Origin: Sphaerolaimus hirsutus
Lineage: Eukaryota; Nematoda; Chromadorea; Monhysterida; Sphaerolaimidae
Direction of reading: 5' to 3'
NCBI GenBank assembly: GCA_964036195.1
Contig: OZ038451.1
Coordinates: 9,676,529 to 9,740,528, forward strand
Length of the DNA: 64,000 bases
Positions 9,501 to 17,481 of the stretch are shown piece by piece. The position numbers and the translations under genes are program-made. Each line of letters starts with the position of its first letter. Within the stretch, counting starts at the first letter, position 1. The notes under the pieces were generated by a model, which did not search any database, had not been told where the DNA came from, and saw only the letters and a list, made by a program, of their open reading frames with translations.

Positions 9501-10758
9501 GTCTATTGTAATCGGTCAGGATGTTGTCCAGGATGACGGAATCGTTGGCGCACTTGGCGCCGCCAAATTGCGCCTCTTTCTCCGGCCGCTCGGGCTCGCT
9601 GCGGACGAAACGAGAACCGGGCGGCAGAGCCCGTTTGGACTGCGCAGTGAGAGGGGTTCAGAGGGGTGGACTGGGCGCGTTAGACGAGAAACGGCCCACA
9701 AACACGAGTTGACATCGCCAACTGAGTGTCAACTGAGTGTCAACTAAATAATATTTACAAGAATAAATTTTAAAGCAACACACTTTTAACAGAAACAATG
9801 AAAATAAAGTGTCACGATATAAAATTAACGATGCTCTATCACATAGAAAAGTTTTCAATCAAATAATTAATCAAAATTTAGTTGAATTCAGTTGACATTT
9901 ATTTGCGATGTCAACTACCGTAGTGCGCGTGAACCCAACCAAACAGACCGGCGCCTTCCTGGGATTATCAGTGGAATACCCGTTATCCCAATACCGTCCC
10001 CTAATCTCAATCTCCTCATCATCGTCGGCGGACGAGTCGCTGCTGTCGTCGTCCGACTCGGAGGCGGCGTCGGGCAGCGGCGGCAGCGAGTCGCCGTGCA
10101 ACTTGCTGTTGAGCAGGAGTCGCGGCCGCTCGTCCACCGGTTCGGGCGGCGACTGCGCGGGATACTGAGTACAAATAGAGTAATTTTTCGAAGTACCCCC
10201 TTAATTGAACCCCCTTCGAAATACCCCCCGTCTGGATTAATGTACTTGTACATCATGTATGTAATGTAATGATGTATAAATTGCTGCCAATTTACATCGC
10301 AGCTACACATAGATTAGGTTATGTAGATATACCATGTTTAACTACATGTATCACCAGTTTTGGATATGTTACACTCAATGTTTACTTCAATCCTTCGAAT
10401 CCTACGAACATTTCTAACGAAATAACAACCCAACCCTCGAATTAAGCCCCCCCCCCCACATCAAAATTCGCTGGCGAAATAATAAAACGCCTGCGGGTAT
10501 TCCGAGGAAATACGGTAGGTACATAGGTATACACGGTAGAATGGCTAAACCAACGGCGTGCTTCACATCTACTCCATCTGTCTCAGCTTCATCAACCCCC
10601 TGCCGCTCGACCGGGTGCTCGTGAGCGGCGACCAGTCCGATCAGGGCGCACGCGCCCACGCACAGGTGAGCGGCGGCGGCGGCCACCAGCGCCGACCGGC
10701 CGGCCAACCGAACGCAGCGGCGCGTCGACCAGCCGCGCGACCAGTCGCCGCCTCGCAT
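345..10758 (-). CDS. Cys-loop ligand-gated chloride channel subunit, 13 exons
   Basis: This is a pentameric neurotransmitter-gated anion channel subunit of the plasma membrane. Thirteen exons can be chained with GT-AG junctions, giving about 768 residues. In order: signal peptide (about 20-46), an acidic stretch (about 95-115), the ligand-binding domain, the Cys-loop (two Cys separated by 13 residues, about 293-307), TM1 (about 372-392), TM2 with the anion-channel PAR motif in [14 protein letters not shown]3 ending near 455, a cytoplasmic loop of about 260 residues, and TM4 (about 725-747). PAR at the inner end of TM2 is established as the signature of anion selectivity. I see no second Cys pair near loop C as in GluCl or Gly[21 protein letters not shown] after TM2 recalls the nematode ACC/LGC-46 group from memory; the ligand is unknown. 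The first-exon donor and the exon 7/8 junction are uncertain. Confidence 0.9.
709..1454. mobile_element. TA-flanked CTCGGCGGAC element inside the GGGCCC MITE
   Basis: Left end CTCGGCGGACAT and right end GCGGTCCGTCAAG are flanked by TA at 707-708 and 1455-1456, which fits Tc1/mariner target use. Related ends occur at 31053-31286 and 60486-60640. It is itself split by the element at 749-1300. Confidence 0.6.
749..1300. mobile_element. hAT-like element made of ACGGAAA words, 8-bp target duplication
   Basis: Ends TAGGGTGTCAAC and GTTGACACCCTA are flanked by perfect duplications ACCATAAC (741-748 and 1301-1308). The whole interior is a strand-asymmetric polypurine array of variants of CGGAAAACGGAAACGGAAA. 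No transposase is visible. Confidence 0.85.
1637..2051. other. Intronic sequence, no gene seen
   Basis: This part of the last channel-gene intron contains C-rich (about 1795-1870) and G-rich (about 1930-2050) stretches. I see no exon or element ends. Confidence 0.5.
2052..2542. mobile_element. hAT-like CAGAGTTGTTAAAA-family element
   Basis: Degenerate ends TGGGGTTGTTAAAAGTAC and TTTTAACAACTATA are flanked by GGGTGAAC and GGGTTAAC (7 of 8 bases match). The interior iterates words such as GTAAACGTA and AGTACTCGAG. It ends 31 bases from exon 12. Confidence 0.75.
2574..2663 (-). CDS. Channel gene exon 12: end of cytoplasmic loop
   Basis: Acceptor CACTTAACTCGCAG, donor GTGAAC; 30 codons, phase 0 both sides. 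It encodes [15 protein letters not shown], then [11 protein letters not shown]. Confidence 0.8.
2885..2970. repeat. Partial TACCGTATTT-group repeat
   Basis: Iterated GAAATACCCCC and CTCGAAATACTCCC words with a CCCCGGGGG core match the interior of the TACCGTATTT elements, but clear outer ends are missing. It lies in the intron between exons 11 and 12. Confidence 0.5.
3002..3209 (-). CDS. Channel gene exon 11: cytoplasmic loop
   Basis: The exon starts after GACTGCCGCCAG, the other end of the intron-filling MITE. Joining to exon 10 restores Trp and the frame [13 protein letters not shown]. It ends [10 protein letters not shown] before donor GTGTGT, in phase 0. Confidence 0.75.
3210..3406. mobile_element. 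MITE coextensive with an intron (GCCAGTCCC family)
   Basis: Read on the minus strand, the intron begins GTGCCAGTCCCGGACCC and ends GGGACTGCCGCCAG, which are the two ends of the palindromic MITE found in many introns here. The arms mirror each other around a GTAAAACGGCAAACG centre. Exons join in frame across it. Confidence 0.7.
3407..3522 (-). CDS. Channel gene exon 10: cytoplasmic loop
   Basis: Acceptor CCCCACTCACAG, phase 0 in and phase 2 out. It encodes a Gly/Pro/Ala-rich stretch ending LSPLMS with the Trp codon split across the next intron. The donor GTGCCAGTCCC is the terminal sequence of the MITE that fills the intron. Confidence 0.75.
3581..3942. mobile_element. GCCAGTCCC-family MITE, expanded interior
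   Basis: Ends GCCAGTTCTAGACTCTG and GGTCCGGGACC bracket many iterations of CATTTTACAGGGT. The element occupies most of the intron between exons 9 and 10. Confidence 0.65.
3946..4119 (-). CDS. Channel gene exon 9: cytoplasmic loop
   Basis: Acceptor CCACCCCACCAG and 58 codons in phase 0. It encodes a Gly run, a basic patch (GARRRRNRR) and a His/Pro/Gln-rich segment ending HDPYA. The donor GTTGGT lies three bases before the end of a GCCAGTCCC-family MITE. Confidence 0.75.
4138..4243. repeat. Diverged TACCGTATTT-group repeat
   Basis: TGTATTTTCTCGAAATAACC on the left and TTCTAGGAAATACTGCA on the right enclose G/C-run words typical of this group. Confidence 0.5.
4386..4593. mobile_element. GCCAGTCCC-family MITE
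   Basis: Ends GGGGCAGTCCCGAGCC and CTCGGGACTGGCATC, with GACAATTGAAA and TTTACA words inside. Lies in the intron between exons 8 and 9. Confidence 0.65.
4648..4789 (-). CDS. Channel gene exon 8: cytoplasmic loop
   Basis: Acceptor CTCTCTATTTGCAG, donor GTGAGT. Only one frame is open, and it needs two bases from exon 7. It encodes a polar loop segment ending [14 protein letters not shown]. Confidence 0.8.
4841..5067. mobile_element. GGGCCCACAC-end MITE
   Basis: GGGCCCACACGCTACTTGAC and the mirror TGTGTGTGAGCCC enclose GTGTCAACT words and a CAATGAAAATTAAGTGTC core shared with the copies at 9693 and 57449. Lies between exons 7 and 8. Confidence 0.7.
5085..5317 (-). CDS. Channel gene exon 7: TM1 end, TM2, TM3
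   Basis: Acceptor CCCCCCAATACAG completes the Ser codon of FISWIAF. TM2 contains the anion-selectivity motif PAR, and TM3 is [20 protein letters not shown]. The donor given (GTGAGG) leaves phase 0, but exon 8 needs phase 2; a weaker GTCGTT site at about 5074 would satisfy it. The 3' edge is therefore unsettled. Confidence 0.88.
5353..5510. mobile_element. GCCAGTCCC-family MITE, left end eroded
   Basis: AGCCCTGTAAGGTGTCAAAG at the left and TTTCTGGGATTGGCACC at the right, with GACAATTGACATTTTAC words. Intron between exons 6 and 7. Confidence 0.6.
5641..6620. mobile_element. 980-bp palindromic element with TTTTACGCCC words
   Basis: ATGCTGCGATTACAGCTCGG at the left is mirrored at 6601-6620. Long inverted arms include the GTGTCC/GGACAC segments near 5779 and 6443. 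Subterminal words AAAATTGATTTTGGGCG are iterated. A TACCG-ended element (5835-6354) sits in the middle. Confidence 0.7.
5835..6354. mobile_element. TACCGTATTTCTCCG element with GGGTGCTAT words
   Basis: TACCGTATTTCTCCGTTTAT at the left and ATAAACGGAGAAATACTA at the right enclose repeated CACCCCGGGGGTGCTAT words. A relative is at 18670-19083. Confidence 0.6.
6755..6866 (-). CDS. Channel gene exon 6: pre-TM1 and start of TM1
   Basis: Acceptor TTTTTTCCAG, donor GTGAGT, leaving in phase 1. It encodes [20 protein letters not shown] followed by [16 protein letters not shown], the conserved pre-TM1 arginines and first half of TM1. Confidence 0.95.
6918..7080. mobile_element. GCCAGTCCC-family MITE
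   Basis: GCCAGTCTCAGACAGTGTAA and GGTCTGGAAGTGCCCCC enclose mirrored GTGTCAA and TTGACAC-type arms. First of two copies in the intron between exons 5 and 6. Confidence 0.65.
7208..7372. mobile_element. GCCAGTCCC-family MITE
   Basis: GCCAATCCCAGACCCTGCAA and ACAAGCCTCCCAGA bracket mirrored arms with CATGACTTTTGAGACTTTGC. Second copy in the intron between exons 5 and 6, about 30 bases from the exon 5 donor. Confidence 0.65.
7402..7627 (-). CDS. Channel gene exon 5: Cys-loop
   Basis: Acceptor CCACCCCGCAG completes the Gly codon of YPNG. The exon encodes the hallmark Cys-loop: Cys, [13 protein letters not shown] (13 residues), Cys. It continues through the loop C region and ends [10 protein letters not shown]. 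The donor GTGCGG is chosen because exon 6 must be entered in phase 0. Confidence 0.93.
7741..8850. repeat. GATGCGCTGAGAGCAAATTA minisatellite, split by a transposon
   Basis: About ten degenerate units of roughly 20 bases occupy 7755-7953, and two or three more follow at 8795-8843. The interruption is the element at 7954-8794. Located in the intron between exons 4 and 5. Confidence 0.75.
7954..8794. mobile_element. hAT-like element made of ACACAGAAAC and AAAACTCAAG words
   Basis: Ends CAACGATGG and CCATCGTTG are flanked by GCGCTGAG and GCACTGAG (7 of 8). Interior words ACACAGAAAC and AAAAACTCAAG are iterated near both ends in both orientations. No transposase frame. Confidence 0.75.
8880..9142 (-). 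CDS. Channel gene exon 4: ligand-binding domain
   Basis: Acceptor ATTTACGCACGCAG, donor GTGAGT, entered in phase 0 and leaving in phase 2. It encodes [20 protein letters not shown], then [13 protein letters not shown] and an IYPNG end, classic ligand-binding-domain strands with the conserved Trp residues. An extra Cys pair brackets the [13 protein letters not shown] segment. Confidence 0.93.
9475..9639 (-). CDS. Channel gene exon 3: start of ligand-binding domain
   Basis: Acceptor CACTGCGCAG and donor GTGAGA bound 55 codons in phase 0. The segment [18 protein letters not shown] followed by VPRGRVE corresponds to the first helix and strand region of Cys-loop receptors (family pattern ILDxLLxxYNxxxxP). 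Confidence 0.88.
9693..9937. mobile_element. GGGCCCACAC-end MITE
   Basis: GGCCCACAAACACGAGTTGA and the mirror TAGTGCGCGTGAACCCA. It shares the CAATGAAAATAAAGTGTCAC core with the other copies. It fills most of the intron between exons 2 and 3. Confidence 0.7.
9949..10164 (-). CDS. Channel gene exon 2: acidic N-terminal extension
   Basis: Acceptor TTTGTACTCAG precedes TATCCCGCG and the exon runs 72 codons in phase 0 to GCGCCG, before GTCTGT. It encodes a Pro-rich segment, then a Ser/Asp/Glu cluster ([17 protein letters not shown]). Such an acidic extension before the ligand-binding domain is not usual for the family. A GGGCCC-end MITE begins 12 bases into the following intron. Confidence 0.75.
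10180..10520. repeat. Two TACCGTATTT-group fragments in the first intron
   Basis: CGAAGTACCCCCTTAATTGA near 10188 and ATTCCGAGGAAATACGGTA near 10500 are ends of this group. A run of C at 10447-10458 and GCGAAATAATAAAACGCC are typical interior words. Confidence 0.5.
10567..10758 (-). CDS. Channel gene exon 1: start codon and signal peptide
   Basis: The reading frame starts at an ATG at 10758 and encodes a basic N-terminus followed by the hydrophobic core [20 protein letters not shown], a plausible signal peptide. Three in-frame phase-0 donors lie close together; the one chosen cuts before GTGAAG. Exon 2 opens in phase 0, so all three fit. The exon is CpG-rich. An additional 5' noncoding exon is possible. 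Confidence 0.55.
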
Positions 10759-10871
10759 GCTGCAGCCGCGCCCGCGCCGCTGCTGCAGCTACCTGCCGCG
10801 AGAGTTCGCGTCTCCCTGCGGCATGAAGGGGCATTGTGGAATCGATGTGTTAACCCAAGATACACCCCATA

Positions 10872-11395
10872 GGTGCCAGTCCCACACCCTGTAAACGATT
10901 CTGCAAAGTGTAAAATACCCTGTAAAACGTAAAATGTCATGTAAAATATCCTGTCAAATGCCATGTAAAAGATCCTGTAAATTGTCATGTAAAAGATCCT
11001 GTAAAATGTCAAATGTCAGGTGTCATGTAAAAGATCCTGTAAAATGTCAAATGTCATGGAAAAGACCTCGTAAAATATCAAATGTCATGTAAGAGACCCT
11101 GTAAAATGTCATGTGTATCCCAATCTTATTGTATCGTTTCCAATCTTATGTTTTTGTATCCAAATCCAAATTGTTTTATGTCCAAATGTAAGACTTGGAT
11201 ACAATAGGATAACATTTGGACACATATGACACTTTTCAGGGTCTTTTACATGACATTTTACATTTTACAGGGTACTTTGTAATTTCATACATACAAATGA
11301 TACATTTTACATGTATGACACATGACATTTTACAGGGTCTTTTACACTTTACAGTTTTTTTTACAGGGTCTTGCACTGTCCCCAGATCCAGTCCA
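10872..11395. mobile_element. GCCAGTCCC-family MITE, expanded
   Basis: GGTGCCAGTCCCACACCCTG and GGTCTTGCACTGTCCCC enclose about ten iterations each of TGTAAAAGATCCTGTAAAAT-type words and their mirror. It lies just upstream of channel exon 1. Confidence 0.65.
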
Positions 11396-12689
11396 ACACA
11401 CCTCAAAAGAGATAGATCGAGCAGAAATCAGCTAGTCAGCATGTTCCCGGTGGCAGCGGCAGCCTGTGAGAATGCGGCTAACATGGCCCAGGGCCGGATG
11501 TTGACCGGGCAAACGATACCCGCGTCGTAATCAAGCCAGTGGTGGCGGTGTGGCTGAAGCATTAGGGTTTTGGAAGCACGCCAGTGTGGATAAAATGTGG
11601 ATAAAGTTGATACGCGCGGCGGGTTCTCTGAAATCGGTGGGTGAAGTGAGTTGACGAGTGGCATTTCAAAAATCATGGAAGATTTAGATTTGGTAAATAT
11701 AAGAAAATATAAAATCAAATTTATACTCATTTATATTTTCACCAGGTTTTTCCAAAAAGATTCAAGTATTTTTATTTTAGGAGAGGAAAATATAGGAAAT
11801 CTCACATTTATATTTTATCTGCGTTTTTCAGAGAGATTTAATTAGGTATATTTTAGAGAGATTTTCTGATATTATTTTCAATTATATTTTCTCTAAAAAA
11901 ATCCCATTCTGTGGAACGCTATTGGCGGTGTTGATATTTATTGATTGGTTAAATAGTTAAGCATGGCAACAGGTTTTGAAGACCCCATAACGAAATAGAT
12001 GTCTAGCAAGACGATTTGGAGTAGGGCCCTATTACATAAGTTCAGTTTAATATTTCACATTTTAATTATTTATAATTGACCATTTTCATTGAACGCCGAA
12101 TGCAGTTTACAACGCACTTTTGATAAATTGATAAAATGAATGCGCTTCTAGTAAGTAAATACAATAAAAATCAAATTATGAGCTTCGGGCACAATAAACA
12201 TCTGCATATGCGCTATTTTTGACTGCATGAAATTACAACGCCTTACATTTGTCCATGCCCATTATATGTTCTTCGTAATGCATATTTTATGCCCATATTT
12301 TACATCTTAATTTTATCGAAAAAAAAAACGTTGGGCCGTAATCGCACCTTAAAAAGAACACAGAAACAAGCTCACTGCAGCGACATTGGGCACAAACTGG
12401 CAGAATGGCAAGTCTCCAAATCTAGTTACAAGCGAAGCATGTAGAAATTGGTCAGCAAAAAGGGTACTTTCAACAGATTTGATCTAAGCGCATCGCGCGG
12501 CGGTATGCAGCGGGGCAAAAACGTCCCGCAATTTCAAATAACGTTTCTCAACCAGGAACCGAAATCCACATGAATAAAAACGTCCAGTTTATTTCAGCAA
12601 GGAAAAAACGGAAAAATTGAAAACATAAACCAAAGAATGGTAGCCAAAAGCTTCCAGTCTTCCAAAAACACGGGGGCGGCGAGAATAGA
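11396..12689. other. Region without a recognised gene
   Basis: A GC-richer stretch at 11400-11640 carries a short minus-strand frame (IVCPVNIRPWAMLAAFSQAA) that could be noncoding or a 5' exon of the channel gene. AT-rich sequence follows, including a diverged copy (about 12100-12345) of the arms of the 5641-6620 palindrome. Confidence 0.4.
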
Positions 12690-13430
12690 GGAATTTAGGC
12701 GTGAAGCTGCAGCAACAGGCACACGGGAGCGGCGAACGCGCTCGCAGCCGCGCGCCGCCAGTCGATAACATGCCGCCTAGCCCACCCGGTCCAGATTGGG
12801 GGGAAGGGACCCTGCCCAACTACACACAAGTCGTCCTTCCAGCGGCGGTCGCCAGGGCGCGCCGAACTGCACACGCGGAGATGCCTCGGCGGCCGTTCGA
12901 GGCGGGCCGGCCGGCCGGGCGCAAACAAATATAGCCCTCTCTGTCGCGCCGAGTAAGTGCCGCCGCTGCCCAACTCGGCCGGCCCCGGGCCCGGTCCCAT
13001 TCATGCATTTATGGCGCGCGCCGCCGGCAAGAATGCGCGTAAAGCCGCCGCCATGTCATGCAGAGCAGTCAGTTGGGCACCGCGGCGGCACTACTGGCCG
13101 CGGCGGCGGCGGCCGATGAGAAGCGGCCGCCGCCGCCGCCGCCGCAGTCGAACTAAATATCGGTTTCTGGCGGCTTTGGCGGCTGCCGCCGCGTGCCAAC
13201 AACGGGACTGGATGCATGTGATTGCCGCCAGCAGTCGCTGGGTGGAATGCGTGATCCGCGCGGCTGCAGGCTGCGGTCCGAGTGAAATGGAGCCCACGAA
13301 ATGGAGCCGCTGTGGGGTACGCTGGTTTCCCGATGTACAGAGTACGCTGTATTCGCAGCAGTTATCTTCATGCGTTTCAGTGAAGCTTCAGTTGGGCGGG
13401 CTGCTTCTAGCCGAGAAGTGTGGCTCAAAG
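12690..13430. promoter_or_regulatory. CpG island upstream of the channel gene
   Basis: Dense CpG with GCCGCC and CGG runs. It lies 2 kb upstream of channel exon 1, so it may hold that gene's promoter or a noncoding first exon. All open frames have the composition of CpG islands and none resembles a protein. Confidence 0.45.
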
Positions 13431-13659
13431 TGACTTAGCCGCAAAACGAATTTCATCCCATTTCCAGTCCAAAAGAGACGAAGTAAATCGGTATTTATCA
13501 GGCTGGAGAATGTCACGTAGGAAGCGTTCAGACACCTCAGACTGAAGGGCAGACGAGCAGCTAAAAAAACGGGTAGGGAAGTTGTCAATTTAGTCTAGTC
13601 ATGAACCCACGAAAAAAACACCAATTTGCTAAACTGTTTAGCAGTGAACATGAAATGTG

Positions 13660-13855
13660 TTATGCAGTGGGAATGGCGCCATTTTAGGGTGCTAACGGCG
13701 CTTGGTGTTTTTGTAATGCAATGTACATTCTCTTTACACTTAATTGGGGGGTATTTCGAGGGGGATTTATGAATTCCTCAACAAAATTTTAGGGGGGTAT
13801 TTCTAGGTGGGGGGTTAATCCAAAGGGGGGTTTATACCAGGTAATACGGTATTTA
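13660..13855. repeat. GGCGCC fragment and TACCGTATTT-group element
   Basis: AATGGCGCCATTTTAGGGTG at 13673 resembles the GGCGCC hAT-like elements. From 13745 to 13850 there are GGGGGTATTTCGAGGGGG words ending GGTAATACGGTA. Confidence 0.5.
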
Positions 13856-14232
13856 TTATTCTGTTCAAAAAAACGAGAATCCCGAAATCATTACACTCAT
13901 TCGAAACTCCAGATTCCGAAACAGCACAAAAACAAGCATGAATGGAACGAGACAGACGAACCAATCCTACACAAGACCATCAAAAAAATGTACCACGTAA
14001 ATAAATACATAAGATTTTTATCGGTATAGGCGGACATGTGTACCTAAATAAGTGGCGATTACCATCAACCATGTCTCTAGGGAACCGAACGGAAGTAAGG
14101 ATCGTATAGTGAATTGTACCTCTATATGATAGATAAACATGTAAGTGTACATTATTTACATAAATAAATACGTCTACCATAAGTCTTGAATATGTCCTGG
14201 ATTAGGGGTATGCTTTTCAGATAGGTATCGTT

Positions 14233-14364
14233 TAGTGATGGAAAAGCGCCAGGAAAAATGGCGCCATTCAAAATAATTACGCCGGAGAAAAAGGGCACCA
14301 AGCGCCAATGGCGCCATGGCGCTTGCGCCCTTTGGTACCATTAAAGGGCGCCATCCCATCACTA
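14233..14364. mobile_element. Short hAT-like element with GGCGCC words
   Basis: Ends TAGTGATGG and CCCATCACTA are flanked by GTATCGTT and GCATCGTT (7 of 8). The 132-bp interior is mostly GGCGCC/GGCACC-like words. It is a miniature relative of the element at 23433-25754. Confidence 0.75.
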
Positions 14365-14419
14365 GCATCGTTTCGACGACGCTTCACTAACATCCACCAT
14401 CAATATACGCCACCACTAA

Positions 14420-14700
14420 TTTAACATGTAAGTACCAACGTCCCCCTCGAAAAACTCCCCGTTCAGATAACTCACCCCTGTTAGCTGACTCATGAAAAAT
14501 ACCCCCTCCAAAACTTGCCCCTTTGGATACCCCCCCTGTTAGTTGACTGAGGGAAAAGACACTCGAAAACTCCCCCTTCGGATAACTCCCCCATGCTTGT
14601 TGACTTGGGAAAAATCCCCCATTGAGAAACTCCCCCTTCTGAGAACTAACACACCCCTGCTAACTAACTGAGGTAGTGTACTCGTGGAATTTTTATTCAG
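14420..14700. repeat. CCCCTCGAAAAACTCCC word array
   Basis: Four or five degenerate units combine CTCCCCCTTCGGATAACTC with TGTTAGTTGACTGAGGAAAA. The words resemble a variant of the TACCGTATTT group in which CTCGAATAA replaces CTCGAAATA. Confidence 0.55.
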
Positions 14701-14800
14701 ACTTGCAGGTTTATGCAATTAATTTGACCCTATTCACACAATATATTGATCATCAAATCAAATCAAATAAGTTTACTCGGCTCGGAATTCTAGAGTCTAA

Positions 14801-15875
14801 AGCGGGAATTAGAGCTCAGCGTCGATTCGACGTGAAATGATGACGTGAAATGTCGTCGTGAAATTAATGGCGCTACGCACACTGAAGCCGAAATATTCGG
14901 CATACGCACGTTTTTGACAAATGCCGAATTAAATGCTGAATAGAAAAAAACTTGCTGAACTAAAATCATCCGTACTCTTGAAAATTAGGCTGTTTGTCAA
15001 TTCAGCATGTATTTCAGCATTCAAAAGATGCGTACACTTTTACATGCGGAAACCATTCGGCAAAATCAGATGAAATGTTAAATGCTGAACTGCGAAAAAT
15101 GTACAATTGTCGAAATTGCGAGTACGGTACGGTACGCAAGCCAATACAGTAAATACACACATTCAGCTATCGTCCTTATCATAGAGATGCTGAAGTATGT
15201 TGCTTTCAACATACTTCAGCGTCTAAAAATTAACGCTCAAATTCATCCGAATTCGTCTGAATATCGTGCACACGTTTTCAAAATTCAATATGGAGTCCCC
15301 TTAAATGCCGAACTTAAAACGTCCGAACGGCAATTTTTCAATTTGGATTCGGCAGATGAAAACGTGCGTATGCCAAATATTTCGGCTTCAGTGTGCGTAG
15401 CGCCATTTACACGAGTGTGGATCATGCTACGGGTTTACAATTTTCTAAGGATAATATATGAATCAATACCTTAATCGTGTCCAATACTGAGTGTTATCAG
15501 CCACAACTAGAGCGAATTGAAAAATTCAATTTTTATCATTTCACGTCATCATCATTTCACGTCACAGTTTCAGGGAACAACTTGACATTTCACGTCAGAC
15601 TGCTGCTTGCAATAGTCTGACGTGAAATGTCGAGTTGTTCCCTGACACTGTGACGTGAAATGATGATGACGTGAAATGATAAAAATTGAATTTTTCAATT
15701 CGCTCTAGTTGTGGCTGATAACACTCAGTATTGGACACAATTAAGGTATTGATTCATATATTATCCTTAGAAAATTGTAGACCCGTAGCATGATCCACAC
15801 TCGTGTAATTAATTTCACGACGTCATTTCACGTCATCATTTCACGTCGAATCGACGCTGAGCTCTAATTCCCGCT
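14801..15875. mobile_element. Foldback element with TAA target duplication
   Basis: AGCGGGAATTAGAGCTCAGC at 14801 is mirrored at 15856-15875, with TAA on both sides (14798-14800 and 15876-15878), the target size of PIF/Harbinger elements. Near-perfect arms meet at a short loop around 15615-15625 and iterate TGACGTGAAATG. The left arm is interrupted by the element at 14869-15404. Confidence 0.85.
14869..15404. mobile_element. MITE inserted in one arm of the foldback
   Basis: GGCGCTACGCACACTGAAGC and its mirror at 15385-15404 are terminal inverted repeats of about 45 bases with one or two mismatches. The undisturbed right arm of the host gives the empty site. The duplication is AAT versus ATT, 3 bp with one mismatch. 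Confidence 0.8.
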
Positions 15876-16098
15876 TAATGCAAGTAAATAACACAACACA
15901 ACACTGAACATCCATCAATTAAACTGGTGGAAAATATAAATGAGAAAATCACTTTATTGTATTTTACAAATCCCACATGCAACCTGTTAGGCTCTCATCT
16001 TGTGTGAGGGTGCCCCCAAGTATTTACTATATATACCCTAGGGGGCACCCCCCTCAGGCCACCCTTGCTGCAGAAAAAAAATTTTTTCCACATTTTTT

Positions 16099-16984
16099 CT
16101 GGAAAATATAAATGAGAATTCATACAAATTTTTGTTCCTGAAGAAATTTATATCTTTAATATCTTTTTTTTCTGGACATTTGAGACCAAAAAGTTTTTTT
16201 AACATTGGTAGATTGTAAGTATGTTTAACTTTTCAACCCCCTCAGAACCCCCAGAAGCCCCACACAATGATGGCGTTGTTGATCAAATCCAAAAAATATT
16301 TTTGACAAAAACATAGGGTTTGAAAAGGTGGACAATCCACTATCCCAAGCTATTCATGGAGCACATGGGGGCCAGAATTGGCCCGCTCAGTGTCAGGGGC
16401 AACATATGGCTGCTCCTGGGCCCCGTTTTTGCACTTATGTATTTTTTATAGCAACTGATAAAAACAGCCCTGTGTAAAGAGGGCACTCGCGTGACAGCGT
16501 GTCCAGCACCTGCAGTGTTGTGATGCAAATCACAAAATACTTGTGCCCATTCAATGTGGGCACTAATTATCTGTTAAAAACCTGTAGGGGCCAATGGGCA
16601 ATGTGCCCTGTATCTAGTGTGAGTGGGCCAGACAAATAAAGAGGTCGAGTCCAGAAAATGAAAAATCACAGTTTTTTAATCACAACCACAATTGAGGTAA
16701 TCACAAAGTTTAAAATCATTGTTGACATGGCTCCGTGGCACATGTCTGTATATCTGGGGTAATTTTTGTGTGGGGGAGTGGGCAGGGGGTCAAAATATAC
16801 CCCCTAATTACCAGGGGGTCAAAAGATGGCTTTGGGCAAGCCACAAGGACTTTTAATTTTTTGAAAAAGCACCAACACAAGTGTATTCATCACTTGTGTT
16901 GTAACCACACCAAAAAATGGCTGCACACGTCACCACAACTATATTTTGTGTGGTTTTTTGAAAATTCTCATTTATATTTTCCAG
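16099..16984. mobile_element. Possible DNA element, CTGGAAAATATAAATGAGAA ends
   Basis: A 20-base inverted repeat at 16099 and 16965 brackets 886 bases. A further direct copy of the motif is near 15930. No target duplication or coding region is seen. Confidence 0.4.
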
Positions 16985-17266
16985 GGAAAAAATGGCAAAA
17001 AATCTTCATCAATCTGTAGCAGCAGAACAGGGGGGTGCCATGGGGTGCCACTTGGCATATATGTAGGCAAATGTTGTGGGCACCCCCACAACAAATGGCA
17101 GCCATATTGGGCTGCACGTTTTCCTGTGAGATTGTTATGAAAAATGAGGTACCTGATTTCTCATTTAAATGTGCCACCAGTTTACTCCTAAGTTGCGGTC
17201 TTAATAGGTGAGTTTTGAATGACGCGAGAACTTTTTTATACCTACAGCAAAGCGGTGTTGTACAAA

Positions 17267-17481
17267 TTGAAAAAGAAAAACTGTTGAGACCTAAAGACAA
17301 AAGGAACGTGGCAGACAACATTGCCAGTAGCACCAAAATAAACACTCTAAAACCCCACGACCCGGGTTGGACTGCTCATAAAAAGCGAAGAGCATACAAC
17401 AGTTGCATGTTTGAAAAAAGAAATATAGTGACCAAAAAAAATGATCATGAAAAATGTGAATATTGTCAATCTACTCCATGA
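17267..17481 (+). CDS. Orphan C-terminal exon-like frame, unidentified
   Basis: A good acceptor (TTTTTTATACCTACAG) is followed by an open frame of 71 codons to a TGA. The text reads like protein: Lys/Arg-rich, VVQIEKEKLLRPKDKRN, DPGWTAHKKRRAYN, and a C-terminal CEYC pair. No upstream exon and no family were recognised. It could be a remnant of a transposon gene or the last exon of an unknown gene. Confidence 0.3.

Noticed and set aside
11428-11560. Minus-strand frame WAMLAAFSQAAAATGNMLTS as a channel 5' exon
   Set aside because: It ends in a stop and has no in-phase donor to exon 1; at most it is noncoding.
13745-13855. G-run repeats as telomere-like sequence
   Set aside because: The unit is not a telomeric hexamer and is bounded by TACCGTATTT-group ends.
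15583-15640. Strong stem-loop as a transcription terminator
   Set aside because: It is the hinge of a 1-kb foldback element in a eukaryotic genome.
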